This document shows positions 50,546 to 59,734 of a stretch of 64,000 bases of DNA, one piece after another. The notes under the pieces were generated by a model, which saw only the letters and a program-made list of their open reading frames with translations, had not been told where the DNA came from and did not search any database. Position numbers and translations under genes: made by a program. Position 1 is the first letter of the stretch; every line of letters begins with the position of its first letter. Origin of the DNA: an uncultured Thioclava sp. (lineage in GTDB: Bacteria > Pseudomonadota > Alphaproteobacteria > Rhodobacterales > Rhodobacteraceae); NCBI RefSeq assembly GCF_913064665.1, contig NZ_CAJYBT010000017.1, positions 1 through 64,000 on the forward strand, in the 5' to 3' direction.

Positions 50546-51816
50546 GCGGTGTTGGTAAAGCGGTTTGCGCGCGTTGTAATCACGCTTTTCGACGCAGCCC
50601 GGCCTTTGAACCGCACACCCAGCGTTTGCGGCCCGGCAGTGATGCGAAAGTAGTCGTAATCACCGGGACGATCAAAAGCGCAAAGGTATTGAAAATGCAG
50701 TCGAAAAAACCGCCAGCGCAGCTCGCGCCAGCGCTCGGGGGAAAGCGTCTGCGTGAATGCCGCCGAGATCACAAGCGGGTGGATTTGCCCCTCTGGCGCC
50801 ACGCCCGACACCGCCACCGGGTCGCACAGCGCGAAAGCGCAGCCATCGCCCGGTGCGGTTACATCGAGCCAGAAAACCTCGGGGCGGGTGGCGAGATAGG
50901 CAAGATCGGCGCGCAAGCGCGTGGCGCGGGGCAGGTAGCTGACCATCGGCACGACCTGACCGAGCGAGAGGAAGGAAAGCGCGGGAGGCGCTGCCTGCGG
51001 AGCGTCGGGTCCCTCTTTCGAAAGCGACGGGGGCAGGCGGCTGTCGCGGATCAGATCGGCAAGGATCGAGACGGCAAGATGCGCGCCTGAGCTGTGTCCT
51101 ACGACAAGGACTTCGTCCCAGTCCTCGGACATGGCCTGTTCGATGCGGCTGGCGAATTCTGCCATCCGGGTTTCGAGTTCGGGCGGATTTGCCCCGCCCC
51201 AGCGCGCGGTGAAGGCGTAGTCATGCATCAGGTAATAGGCGAAAAACGTACCGTCATGTTTGCGAAACCAGCGCAGGGTGAGCGCGAGGGTCGCGGCGGT
51301 GAGGGCGAGTCCGAGAAGCCAGTCGAATGAAAAATCTGGTATTATTGTCAGCAGGATAGAGGATAAAGCTAATCCAAATCCGAGGCCAAGCAGCGCCTGC
51401 ACAATCAGCGCAAAAATCGGATAGAGCGCGGCGATCACCGGCCCCTTGCGCAGCCGCATCAGCCCAAACAGCGCGCCAGAAAAGATATAGGTGGCGGCGG
51501 TCTGGATCAGTTGGCCATAAGTCGCGGCAATGGATTTTCCCATGGAATCGCGCACGATATCGGACCAGACGAGCACCTCGATATCGGCCTCGACCGCTGC
51601 ACCATCTTGGGTCGAATTCACATGCCAGCCATAGGGGCCGCCGGATGTCTTGGGAGACAGCGCGATCTCATAGCCCGAGATCGCAGCTTGGGCGGCACCT
51701 TCTTTGCGATAAAGTTCGCGGTAGCGGCGCGGGTGAATCGGGTCATAGCCGGGGATGTAAAACACCCGGCGTTTGCGCACCCGATCGGAGCCGTGATCTT
51801 GCATATCTGCTCTCAT
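50542..51816 (-). CDS. membrane-associated alpha/beta-hydrolase-like protein
   Basis: 424 residues. The N-terminal part has FYIPGYDPIHPRRYRELYRK, reminiscent of an oxyanion-hole segment. A hydrophobic central region (about 105-185) suggests two to three membrane spans. VLVVGHSSGAHLAVSILADL near residue 240 is a clear nucleophile elbow (GHSSG). A distinct lid or tail follows. I know no named family. It is translationally coupled to the downstream P450 gene, so the two may act on the same lipid-like compound; that is inference. Confidence 0.65.
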   Translation of the reverse strand: MRADMQDHGSDRVRKRRVFYIPGYDPIHPRRYRELYRKEGAAQAAISGYEIALSPKTSGGPYGWHVNSTQDGAAVEADIEVLVWSDIVRDSMGKSIAATYGQLIQTAATYIFSGALFGLMRLRKGPVIAALYPIFALIVQALLGLGFGLALSSILLTIIPDFSFDWLLGLALTAATLALTLRWFRKHDGTFFAYYLMHDYAFTARWGGANPPELETRMAEFASRIEQAMSEDWDEVLVVGHSSGAHLAVSILADLIRDSRLPPSLSKEGPDAPQAAPPALSFLSLGQVVPMVSYLPRATRLRADLAYLATRPEVFWLDVTAPGDGCAFALCDPVAVSGVAPEGQIHPLVISAAFTQTLSPERWRELRWRFFRLHFQYLCAFDRPGDYDYFRITAGPQTLGVRFKGRAASKSVITTRANRFTNTA

Positions 51817-51860
51817 CTTGGCGCTAGATTAGCGGGCAAGCTGGGCGAAAGTAAGGAAAT

Positions 51861-52553
51861 TCAGCGTTTTGCAGCCATCCAGCGCGCGGAATTGCTTTCA
51901 ATCGCGGAGATGCGTTTATGGGTCTTGGGATGGGTCAGCAGCCAAGCGGGAATGCTCGCCCCTGCGCCTTGCGTCAGCGCGTCGAGTTTGTGAAACAGCG
52001 AAATCTGGGGCTGCGTTCCGATGCCCGCCTTGATCAACAGGGCGGAGGCGAATTCGTCAGCCTCGAATTCGTCTCGCTGGCTCAGGCGCGCGGCCAAAGC
52101 CGTGGTGATCAGGTTCGCGATCCAGATCCCCAGAAACGGCACCATTCGTCCCAGCACCGTCATCAACACCGCGCGCAGCGCATTTTGGCCTGAAAAATCG
52201 ATCATCCGACGGCGCGAATGGCCCAAGGCAACATGGCCCAACTCATGCGCGACGACTGAGAGTATCTCTTCGGGCGTGACCTCACCAGCGCGGTATTTCG
52301 CCATGAATCCTTCGGTGATGAACACCCGCCCATCGGGCGCGGCCAGCCCGTTGACGGGCGCGACCTGATAGACATGCACAGGCACTTCCGCGACTTCCAG
52401 CGCGGCGGCGAGCCGATCGAGCAGCGGCGCAAGGCGCGTGTCGCGCAACCGGCGGGAATTGGCATCAAGCTGGCGTTTGAGCTGCCAGCTAGAGAAATGC
52501 CACATCGCAAAGCCGTAAAGCGCAAGCAGCAAGAGGGGGAGAAAGCGGATCAT
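51861..52553 (-). CDS. M48-family metallopeptidase
   Basis: 230 residues. It has an N-terminal hydrophobic anchor (MIRFLPLLLLALYGFAMWHF), the zinc motif HELGH in SVVAHELGHVALGHSRRR near residue 115, and a third zinc ligand in DEFEADEFA near 165. The end has THPKTHKRISAIE, conserved in M48 peptidases. It is probably an envelope quality-control protease. The ATG at 52553 places the anchor at the N-terminus; longer frames overlap the DedA gene. Part of a packed minus-strand gene run. Confidence 0.9.
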   Translation of the reverse strand: MIRFLPLLLLALYGFAMWHFSSWQLKRQLDANSRRLRDTRLAPLLDRLAAALEVAEVPVHVYQVAPVNGLAAPDGRVFITEGFMAKYRAGEVTPEEILSVVAHELGHVALGHSRRRMIDFSGQNALRAVLMTVLGRMVPFLGIWIANLITTALAARLSQRDEFEADEFASALLIKAGIGTQPQISLFHKLDALTQGAGASIPAWLLTHPKTHKRISAIESNSARWMAAKR

Positions 52554-52584
52554 GGGGTAGATATGGCGACTCGCGAGGGTGTGA

Positions 52585-53190
52585 TCAAGCTTTGGGCGCG
52601 GCGCGCGCGGCATTCCACAGCCACCAGCCAAACCCCAGCGCCGCAGCGCCCGCCGCCATCAGACCCACAGCATTGCCTGCAAGCTCGGCTGCGGCGTCCA
52701 GATTTGCGCCAAAGGTGATGCCCAGCCCGACATAAAGCGTGACCCAAACCGCTTCGCCTGCCAGATCGGCCAGCGTAAAGCGCCGCCGTCTGAACCCCGA
52801 CGCCCCGGCGGCCAAATTCACCCAAGGCCCGAGTGCCGAGAACAGCCAGCGCGAGAAAAACACCGTCACCAAGCCGCGTTTGCGCAGGCCCGCCATCGCC
52901 TTGGCCACCAGCGCGCCGCGTTTGCTTTTGGGGTGGGGCAAAAAACGTTCAGCACGCTGGCCCAGCGTGAACCCGACCTGATCGCCCAGCACCGCGCCAC
53001 CATAGGCCGCGCTGATGACGGTGAGCAGTGACAGATCCCCCGAGGCCACGAACGCCCCGCTTGCAATCATCATCAGCGACGAGGGCACAGGGATCGCGAG
53101 GCAGGACAGAAAGGTGGTCACCCCTAGCAGCCATGGCCCATAAATCGGAACAAGCGAGAGCAACCAGTCGCTTAGCTCGCTCAGCGTCAT
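52585..53190 (-). CDS. DedA-family membrane protein
   Basis: 201 residues with about five hydrophobic segments. Family blocks are LSCLAIPVPSSLMMIASGAF near residue 30, YGGAVLGDQVGFTLGQRA with the membrane Asp, and FFSRWLFSALGPWVNLAAG with the conserved Arg. DedA proteins are linked to membrane potential and lipid-carrier recycling. Its ATG overlaps the preceding gene's stop by four bases. Confidence 0.9.
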   Translation of the reverse strand: MTLSELSDWLLSLVPIYGPWLLGVTTFLSCLAIPVPSSLMMIASGAFVASGDLSLLTVISAAYGGAVLGDQVGFTLGQRAERFLPHPKSKRGALVAKAMAGLRKRGLVTVFFSRWLFSALGPWVNLAAGASGFRRRRFTLADLAGEAVWVTLYVGLGITFGANLDAAAELAGNAVGLMAAGAAALGFGWWLWNAARAAPKA

Positions 53191-53561
53191 TTTGGCGGGT
53201 CCGCTTGGTGTTGCGCCAAGGCTGCGGGCAGTCCGGTGGCGAGGCGGTCCAGAAGCGCCTCGACAGGTTGGTTGGTGGCTTTGGCGATGCGATCGAGGGT
53301 CGGGCGCCCAGGGCCAACCAGCGCGCGGCCGTTTTCAATGCGCAGAATCGCTTCCACCTCGGGGATCGGCAGGTGCCAGCTGCGCGCGATATAGCCCGGC
53401 GTCATCCAGGGTTCGGGGATTTGGCGGTGATGGGCAGGATTGGACCAATAGATCGCGCGGCGCACAAAGCTGACGGAAAAGAACAGCGCCGCCAGCAGCG
53501 CCACCGTGAAACCGATCGAAGCGACGCGGTGATGGGCCCAAAGATAGCGCAGCTTGCTCAT
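53187..53561 (-). CDS. small single-span membrane protein, unknown
   Basis: 124 residues. One hydrophobic segment (SIGFTVALLAALFFSVSFV, residues about 15-33) is followed by an extramembrane part. That part contains WMTPGYIARSWHLPIPEVEA and a helix-turn-helix-like stretch (PTLDRIAKATNQPVEALLDR). I do not recognise a family. It overlaps both neighbours by four bases, so it is translated with the VWA and DedA genes. Confidence 0.75.
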   Translation of the reverse strand: MSKLRYLWAHHRVASIGFTVALLAALFFSVSFVRRAIYWSNPAHHRQIPEPWMTPGYIARSWHLPIPEVEAILRIENGRALVGPGRPTLDRIAKATNQPVEALLDRLATGLPAALAQHQADPPK

Positions 53562-54739
53562 CCCAGCTCCTTCATCGCGGCCGTGATCCCTTCAAGCGTG
53601 AGCGGGTGCATCCGGTTGTCGAAAATCTCGCGAACAAGCGCAATGGATTGCGTGTAATCCCATTGCTGTTCGGGCAGCGGGTTGAGCCATGTGTGATCGG
53701 GCCATTGCTCGCGCGCGCGGGTAAGCCAGACATGGCCAGCCTCGTCATTCCAATGTTCATTCGCGCCGCCGCGATGGGTGATTTCATAGGGCGACATTGA
53801 TGCATCACCCACGAAAATACATTTATAATCAGGCCCGTAGCGATGCAACACGTCCCATGTGGGGGTCACCTCACCCCAGCGTCGCGCATTGGATTTCCAC
53901 ACGCCCTCGTAAAGGCAATTGTGGAAATACCAGTGCTCGAGATGCTTGAACTCGGCGCGCGCGGCAGAGAACAATTCCTCCACCAGCTTCACATGCGCAT
54001 CCATCGAGCCCCCGACATCGAGAAACAGCACGACTTTCACAGCATTGCGCCGCTCGGGGCGGGTCTTGACGTCGATATATCCGGCCTCGGCGCTGGCGCG
54101 GATCGTGCCGGGCAAGTCCAACTCGTCCTCGGCTCCGTGGCGCGCCCATTGCCGCAACCGTTTCAGTGCCAACTTGATGTTGCGCGTGCCCAGCTCGACG
54201 CTTTCGTCAAAATCGCGAAACTCACGCTTGTCCCAGACTTTCACGGCGCGCTGATGGCGGCTTTCACTCTGCCCGATGCGCACGCCCTCGGGGTTGTAGC
54301 CGTAGGCGCCAAAGGGCGAGGTGCCCCCGGTGCCAACCCATTTGCTGCCCCCCTGATGGCGCCCCTTTTGTTCCTCAAGGCGCTTTTTGAGCGTCTCCAT
54401 CAGCGCCTCAAATCCACCCAAGGCCTCGATCTGGGCTTTTTCCTCGGGGCTGAGATGTTTTTCCAACTCGCGGCGCAACCAGTCTTCGGGCAGATCGACG
54501 GCGTTGAGCACATCGTCGGGCGTGATCGCCTCTAGCCCCTTGAAGGCAGTAGAAAAGGCGCGGTCAAACCGGTCGAGAAAGCGCTCGTCCTTGACCATCG
54601 TGCAGCGCGCGAAATAGTAGAATTCCTCGATGTCATAGGTGCACAGACCCGCCGATAACCCCTCGAGAAAGCTGAGATATTCGCGCAAAGAGACGGGAAC
54701 ACCGCCGCTGCGCAGGGCCTGAAAGAAGGGCAGGAACAT
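53558..54739 (-). CDS. VWA/CoxE-like domain protein
   Basis: 393 residues. An N-terminal helical part (LPFFQALRSGGVPVSLREYL) is followed by a C-terminal von Willebrand A domain. The metal-ion site is VVLFLDVGGSMDAHV near residue 235 (D-x-G-G-S-M form), with further conserved HWYFHNCLYEGVW and FVGDASMSPYEI. This is the CoxE/PF05762 arrangement, whose members usually work with a MoxR-type AAA+ ATPase; none is in this operon. The ATG at 54739 is preferred because MFLPFFQALR is the usual family start. Confidence 0.88.
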   Translation of the reverse strand: MFLPFFQALRSGGVPVSLREYLSFLEGLSAGLCTYDIEEFYYFARCTMVKDERFLDRFDRAFSTAFKGLEAITPDDVLNAVDLPEDWLRRELEKHLSPEEKAQIEALGGFEALMETLKKRLEEQKGRHQGGSKWVGTGGTSPFGAYGYNPEGVRIGQSESRHQRAVKVWDKREFRDFDESVELGTRNIKLALKRLRQWARHGAEDELDLPGTIRASAEAGYIDVKTRPERRNAVKVVLFLDVGGSMDAHVKLVEELFSAARAEFKHLEHWYFHNCLYEGVWKSNARRWGEVTPTWDVLHRYGPDYKCIFVGDASMSPYEITHRGGANEHWNDEAGHVWLTRAREQWPDHTWLNPLPEQQWDYTQSIALVREIFDNRMHPLTLEGITAAMKELG

Positions 54740-54750
54740 CGCCTGCGCCC

Positions 54751-54918
54751 TCAGGCCCAGATACGGTTGATGACGATCGTGATAAAGATCCCGACCAGCG
54801 CCAGCGCGATCGCATGCACGGCAGCATATTGCGCCCGGTCCAGCCCGTTGCCACCGCGCTTGCGTGCGCGCCAATCGCCCAAGATCGCGCCAATCACGAT
54901 CCCTGCAAGAACATACAT
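54751..54918 (-). CDS. small two-span membrane protein, unknown
   Basis: 55 residues: a hydrophobic start (MYVLAGIVIGAILGDWRARK), a basic connector, and a second hydrophobic helix (VHAIALALVGIFITIVI). GGAGGGG lies five bases before the ATG. It sits between the DUF2927 and VWA genes, 11 bases from the latter. No family function known to me. Confidence 0.75.
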   Translation of the reverse strand: MYVLAGIVIGAILGDWRARKRGGNGLDRAQYAAVHAIALALVGIFITIVINRIWA

Positions 54919-54955
54919 CCGCGCCCCTCCCGGCATTGGCCGGGCGATCGCCCGG

Positions 54956-56428
54956 TCAGTTCAGCCGCGCGCCTGCATCGGCCAGCGCCGCCACTTCGCC
55001 CGCGCGACGTTGGACCGCCGCGTCAGAGCCAAATCCATAGCGTGCCCATTGCGCCATGTCGAGACGGGCTTGGTAAGACTGGGCCGCGTTGCCCAACTGT
55101 GCATAGCCCTCGGCGCGGATCATATAAAGCGTCGCCATCAGCGCCGGGGTTTCCCCCGGTGTCGCGGGCACGGGCCAGCGGTTCCCCCAGTGGGTTGCCT
55201 CCTGCGCGCGCCCCGAGGCCAGCGCGAAAGCGGCCAGTTGCATATCGACATGGGCGGCTTGAATGCCCGCGCCGGGGGTGCGGCGATAAATAGCGCCAGC
55301 GTTCAAAAAAGCGCGGATCGCGGCTTGCGGATCTTTCTTCAGGCTGAGCCGGCCGAGTGCAAACCAAGCAAACGCGGCGCGGCTGTCGTTCCAGCCCCGA
55401 GCAGCGGCGATCCGGGTGGCTTGGGCAGCGGCATTGCGCCGTCCCGCATCGCCCGAGGACGCCCCAAGTGCGCGCGTGATTGCTTGCACATAGCTGCGCG
55501 GGGTCGGGTCTTCGCGTAACGCGCGCATCTGGCCGCCGCGGGGATTGGTGCGTGCCAGCACGCCGGGCAGGGCCGAAAATACCTCGGGGCGGCTCATGCC
55601 CGAATGCAGTGCCGGATCGTAGGTCGCGCGCAGAACTGCCATGTCAAAGCGCGTCAGAACGGTGTGGAAATTGTCGTCATTCCAGACCGTATCGGGCAGG
55701 CGATAGAGGTCATTGACTGGCCCCAAGCCTTGGCTGATTTCCTCATGCAGGCAATCGCGGATCTCTTGCGGGGTCGCGGGGTCGGGGATGAAGACGGTCG
55801 CATGTTGGCGCACGCTCAGCTGTGCCCAATCGGTGCGCGCCGTGCCGCGCGCAGAGCGGTAATCGGTCCAGTCGATGACATTGGGCACCACGAAACAAGC
55901 AACATTGGGCACCGCGCGGCGCATTGTGGCCTTGGGCACGAATTGCACATTGATCGTGTTGATATGACCCGGCTTCGTCGTCACATTCAGCCCGGCTTCC
56001 CGCTGCAAGCGGCTGACCAGACGGCCCAATTCGGTTGCGGCCACGGGCGGGGCATTGCCCGACAGCGTGATCGAAACGGGCCCTTCAAAGCGGGTGAAAC
56101 GCGACAAGGCACGCCCGGATTCCAGATAGAAGCTGAGTTCCATGAAATCACGGCCGAGATGGGAGTTGTCGGGAAGGGCAGCGCGCGGGACCGGATCGGA
56201 CAGGCCGGGCACACGATCAGCCTGCGGCAGCTCGATCGTTGCTGTCGAGGCGCGTGCGGCTGTCACTTCGGGTTCGCTCTGCACACAAGCAGAGAGCGCG
56301 TTCGCGATCACGAAACCGCTTAGCAAAGACAGAATTTTCCCCGACCTATTGGCAGTATGGCGGGGCCGGGCGGGCTTTGCGGTGGCAGCTGCAAAGCCCG
56401 CCACGGACGGCAGACAAGTATCGCGCAT
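54956..56428 (-). CDS. DUF2927 lipoprotein
   Basis: 490 residues. A long N-terminus leads to a lipobox-like NALSAC near residue 48, so lipid anchoring is likely. The DUF2927 domain (about 90-290) has HINTINVQFVPK and the signature RDCLHEEISQGLGPVNDLYR near residue 240. The C-terminal third is Ala-rich and helical, like TPR repeats. GGGAAGG precedes the ATG. First gene of a dense minus-strand operon of envelope proteins. Function unknown; the His-Glu-Glu block hints at a metalloprotease-like site, but this is inference. Confidence 0.82.
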   Translation of the reverse strand: MRDTCLPSVAGFAAATAKPARPRHTANRSGKILSLLSGFVIANALSACVQSEPEVTAARASTATIELPQADRVPGLSDPVPRAALPDNSHLGRDFMELSFYLESGRALSRFTRFEGPVSITLSGNAPPVAATELGRLVSRLQREAGLNVTTKPGHINTINVQFVPKATMRRAVPNVACFVVPNVIDWTDYRSARGTARTDWAQLSVRQHATVFIPDPATPQEIRDCLHEEISQGLGPVNDLYRLPDTVWNDDNFHTVLTRFDMAVLRATYDPALHSGMSRPEVFSALPGVLARTNPRGGQMRALREDPTPRSYVQAITRALGASSGDAGRRNAAAQATRIAAARGWNDSRAAFAWFALGRLSLKKDPQAAIRAFLNAGAIYRRTPGAGIQAAHVDMQLAAFALASGRAQEATHWGNRWPVPATPGETPALMATLYMIRAEGYAQLGNAAQSYQARLDMAQWARYGFGSDAAVQRRAGEVAALADAGARLN

Positions 56429-56670
56429 GGCAGTGCGCCTTCCCAGGTTTTGAGTGTCCAGACTAGGCAGATTACATTAAGTTCTCCTAGTAAATATTTG
56501 TCCTACAAACAGAAAATTTTGCGGCGATCCCAGATATGGTGCCCAGACCGGGCCGCGCACACGCCTTGTTGTTGCTATATTTGGAGCAGGCGCACGCGGT
56601 TGACCTGAGTTTGGAAACGCAACGGTCACGAAAACGCGAATCGCCGTGATCTGGCGACATTGCCGGGCGC

Positions 56671-57816
56671 TTATCCCAGGATGTCGCGCGCGATCTGCGC
56701 AAATATCTTTGGACCGATCGCGATCAGATCATCGGGGAAATCGTAATCGGGATTGTGCAGCGCGGGGTGGGTCTGTCCCGCGCCCAGACACAGCATGGCC
56801 GATTTTGCGCCATGGCCAAACAGCCCGAAATCCTCGGACGCGTGCATCGGCACGCCGTCTTCGGAATGGGGAACCTGAAGCTGATCAAGTGCCGAGCGCG
56901 CCAGCATTACCGCCTGCGCGTCGTTGATCGTGGCGGCGAACGGCTCGCACGTCTCAATGCGCAGCATGAGCCCGCCGTGCGCCGCCTCCTGTGCAGCCAT
57001 CGCACGGGTCTGCGCCTCCAGATCGGCCAGCGTGGCGTCTTGGGCGCTGCGTAGGGTGACATGCAACATGGCTGCGCCGGGGGCCACGCCAAACGTCGCC
57101 TCGCCCAATTGCGCATGGGTCACGGTGAGCAGGCGGAAGGTATCATCCAGCGCGCCACCTGGCCCCAGATCGGGCAGGGCCGCGATCAGCCGGGCCAGCG
57201 CGGGGCCGGGTGAAATGCCGGTTTCGGGCGTCGCCGCATGGGCGGTTTTGCCCGTCAGATGGATCGCTAGCCCCACCGAGGCGCAATTCATCAACCCCGC
57301 GCGCAGCCCGACATGGCTCAGCGGTAGACCGGGCAAGTTATGGATCGCAAAGGCATAATCGGGGGCGATCGCGGTAAAGGCTGGGTCGTTGATCACCGCA
57401 CGCGCCCCCGAGCCGATTTCTTCGGCGGGTTGAAACAGCAACACGATACGGCCCGTTTTGGGCGGGCGGCGCGAGATCAGCCGCCCCAGACCCAGCAGCA
57501 TCGCCATATGCCCGTCATGGCCGCACAGATGTCCGTTGCCGGGGATCGCAGATGCCCAAGCCGCGCCCGAGGTCTCGGCAATCGGCAGCGCGTCCAGCTC
57601 GGCGCGAAACAGCACCGTGGGGCCGGGGGCGCCACTGTCGAAAACAGCCGCCACGCCGTGTCCGCCGATCCCGGTAAGCACGCGGGTTGCGGACAGGGCG
57701 CGCAGCGCTGCTGCGATGGTGCGCGCAGTCTCACCCTCGGCCCCTGACAGTTCAGGGCGGCGGTGCAGGGCGCGCCGGAATTCGGTCAGCTCAATCAGGT
57801 CGGAATTGCTCAGCAT
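56671..57816 (-). CDS. M20-family amidohydrolase (hippurate-hydrolase-like)
   Basis: 381 residues. The metal-site block GNGHLCGHDGHMAMLLGLGR near residue 95 and FQPAEEIGSGARAVI near residue 127 match the HipO/IAA-amino-acid hydrolase group. HASEDFGLFGHGA near the end holds a further ligand His. The N-terminus ELTEFRRALHRRPELSGAE is typical. It removes acyl groups from amino acids or related amides; substrate unknown. The ATG at 57816 is chosen by family length. It lies 40 bases after the corrinoid methyltransferase gene and may be in that operon. Confidence 0.88.
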   Translation of the reverse strand: MLSNSDLIELTEFRRALHRRPELSGAEGETARTIAAALRALSATRVLTGIGGHGVAAVFDSGAPGPTVLFRAELDALPIAETSGAAWASAIPGNGHLCGHDGHMAMLLGLGRLISRRPPKTGRIVLLFQPAEEIGSGARAVINDPAFTAIAPDYAFAIHNLPGLPLSHVGLRAGLMNCASVGLAIHLTGKTAHAATPETGISPGPALARLIAALPDLGPGGALDDTFRLLTVTHAQLGEATFGVAPGAAMLHVTLRSAQDATLADLEAQTRAMAAQEAAHGGLMLRIETCEPFAATINDAQAVMLARSALDQLQVPHSEDGVPMHASEDFGLFGHGAKSAMLCLGAGQTHPALHNPDYDFPDDLIAIGPKIFAQIARDILG

Positions 57817-57856
57817 AGCGGGAAGCGGCACGCCGGTTGCCCGGCGCAGCCCTTGT

Positions 57857-58840
57857 TCAGACGCGTGCGCGACGACGGCCCGAGCGCCCGCCACGCGTGC
57901 TGGCCCCCGCCGCGGCCGAGGCCTCGGCCAGGGTCGCGCCCTCTTTCATCGCCTCAAGAATGCGCGCAAAGCGGATCCAGTCCGCGCCGTTATCATCGTG
58001 GTTCATCAGCAGGTTGGCGGCGCGCACGGCCTCCATTTCCGCGGGACGCACCGGGTTCATGATCGCGCTGGTCATCCCGGCACCAATCGCCATCGGCAGG
58101 AAGGCGGCGTTGATGCCATGACGCCCGGGCAAACCAAAGGAAATGTTGGACGCGCCGCAGGTCGTGTTTACGCCCAGCTCATCGCGCAGCTTGGCGACCA
58201 GTTCAAACACCTGACGTCCCGCAGTGGCCTTGGCGCCAATCGGCATGACCAGCGGGTCGACCACGATATCGCAAGGCTTGATGCCAAAATCAGCCGCGCG
58301 CTGGACGATCTTTTTGGCGACAGCAAAGCGCACTTCGGGATCGTCGGAAATGCCGGTGTCGTCGTTGGAAATCGCCACCACTGGCACGTTGTATTTCGCA
58401 ATCAACGGCAGCACGGTTTCAAGGCGTTCTTCCTCGCCGGTCACGGAATTGACCAGCGGGCGGCCCTCGCAGGCCTCAAGCCCGGCCTTGAGTGCGGCAG
58501 GAACCGAGCTGTCGATGCACAGCGGCACATCGACCAGCGCCTGCACGCGTGCACACAGCTCACGCATCAGGGGCGGCTCGACAAAGTTATTGTCGGCATA
58601 GCGCGGATCAGAGGCCATGCGGTTGGTGAACACCGCGCCTGAGTTGATATCGAGCACCGAGGCCCCGCAGGCCACCTGTTCAATCGCGTCGCGCTCGACG
58701 GTCGAGAAATCATCCAGCTCCAGTTCGGCGGCCAGTTTCTTGCGCCCGGTGGGGTTGATCCGCTCGCCGATCACGCAGAAGGGCTCGTCAAAGCCGATGG
58801 TGACGGTCTTGGATTTCGATTCAAGGACGGTGCGGGTCAT
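57857..58840 (-). CDS. methyltetrahydrofolate:corrinoid methyltransferase (pterin-binding family)
   Basis: 327 residues of the dihydropteroate-synthase-like TIM barrel. CVIGERINPTGRKKLAAEL near the N-terminus, CGASVLDINSGA near residue 58, and SVTGEEERLETVLPL near 130 are pterin-binding blocks. NTTCGASNISFGLPGRHG near 225 is typical of AcsE/MtvA-type methyltetrahydrofolate corrinoid enzymes. It moves methyl groups between folate and a corrinoid protein. It overlaps the MetF-like gene by four bases. A basic C-terminal tail (RGGRSGRRRARV) is unusual. Confidence 0.88.
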   Translation of the reverse strand: MTRTVLESKSKTVTIGFDEPFCVIGERINPTGRKKLAAELELDDFSTVERDAIEQVACGASVLDINSGAVFTNRMASDPRYADNNFVEPPLMRELCARVQALVDVPLCIDSSVPAALKAGLEACEGRPLVNSVTGEEERLETVLPLIAKYNVPVVAISNDDTGISDDPEVRFAVAKKIVQRAADFGIKPCDIVVDPLVMPIGAKATAGRQVFELVAKLRDELGVNTTCGASNISFGLPGRHGINAAFLPMAIGAGMTSAIMNPVRPAEMEAVRAANLLMNHDDNGADWIRFARILEAMKEGATLAEASAAAGASTRGGRSGRRRARV

Positions 58841-59721
58841 TCATGGCCTCTTTGTTGGGCAATCCAGTTGGCTGAGGCGGTGATACCGCCCAGCGGGAAG
58901 AAATGCACGGATTCGATATTGTCGGGGCGGTTGGCGGCCAGATCGGCCAGCAATTCGGTGGGTTCAAAGGGCAGCAGCAGCTTGGTCACGTCGCGGGCAC
59001 GCTTTTGCAACACCTTAAGCGACGGGCCCACACCGCAGGCAATGGCGAATTTCACCAGCGTTTGCAGCTTGGCGGGGCCTGCTACCCCGAGATGGATCGG
59101 CAGGGTGATCCCGTTCGCTGATAGCCGCGCGGCCCAGTCGCGGATCGGGCCAGCCTCGAAGGCGAATTGCGTTGCAATCGCCATATCGGCATCAGAGCGA
59201 TTGGCGAAATCCTGTTTGAGGCGCAGCGCGGCCATCACTTCGGCCTCGCCACCTGCGGGGTCGATATCGCGGTTGCCCTCTGGGTGGCCTGCAACGTGCA
59301 GACGGGCAAAGCCGTCAAACGCGCCGGTTTCGATCAGCTGCATCGCGCAGTGGAAATCGCCCACAGGTTGCTTCACACCGCCGCCCAAAATCAGTGCCTG
59401 ATTAACGCCAGCCTCACCGGTGTAGCGCGCGACCCAATCACGAAGTTGCGCGGCATCGCGAATGATCCGGGCGGGGAAATGGGGCATCGGCACAAAGCCC
59501 TCATCGCGCAGGCGGCGCGCGGTGGTGAGCATCTCATCAAACGGTGTGCCCTCGATATGGGCGATATAGACACGGGTGCCTTGGGGCAGCAGATCGCCGA
59601 AGCTCTCGACCTTGGCGGCCGTGCGCGGCATCAGTTCGATCGAGGCACCCTCCAGCAATGCCGCCATCTGGGCGTTCACCGGCTGGCGCGGCGCCTCACG
59701 GCGGAAATTTACCAAGGCCAT
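58837..59721 (-). CDS. methylenetetrahydrofolate reductase-like protein
   Basis: 294 residues of the MetF TIM-barrel superfamily. RVYIAHIEGTPFDEMLTTAR near residue 50, PHFPARIIRD near 80, and LHVAGHPEGNRDID near 145 follow the folate/FAD-binding pattern, but the sequence is divergent from canonical MetF. The ATG at 59721 has GGGAG eight bases upstream. It is coupled to the corrinoid methyltransferase gene and 13 bases from the Virulence_fact gene. The set suggests methyl-group oxidation from methylated amines or sulfonium compounds; the methyl donor is unknown. Confidence 0.82.
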   Translation of the reverse strand: MALVNFRREAPRQPVNAQMAALLEGASIELMPRTAAKVESFGDLLPQGTRVYIAHIEGTPFDEMLTTARRLRDEGFVPMPHFPARIIRDAAQLRDWVARYTGEAGVNQALILGGGVKQPVGDFHCAMQLIETGAFDGFARLHVAGHPEGNRDIDPAGGEAEVMAALRLKQDFANRSDADMAIATQFAFEAGPIRDWAARLSANGITLPIHLGVAGPAKLQTLVKFAIACGVGPSLKVLQKRARDVTKLLLPFEPTELLADLAANRPDNIESVHFFPLGGITASANWIAQQRGHE

Positions 59722-59734
59722 TCGCATCTCTCCC

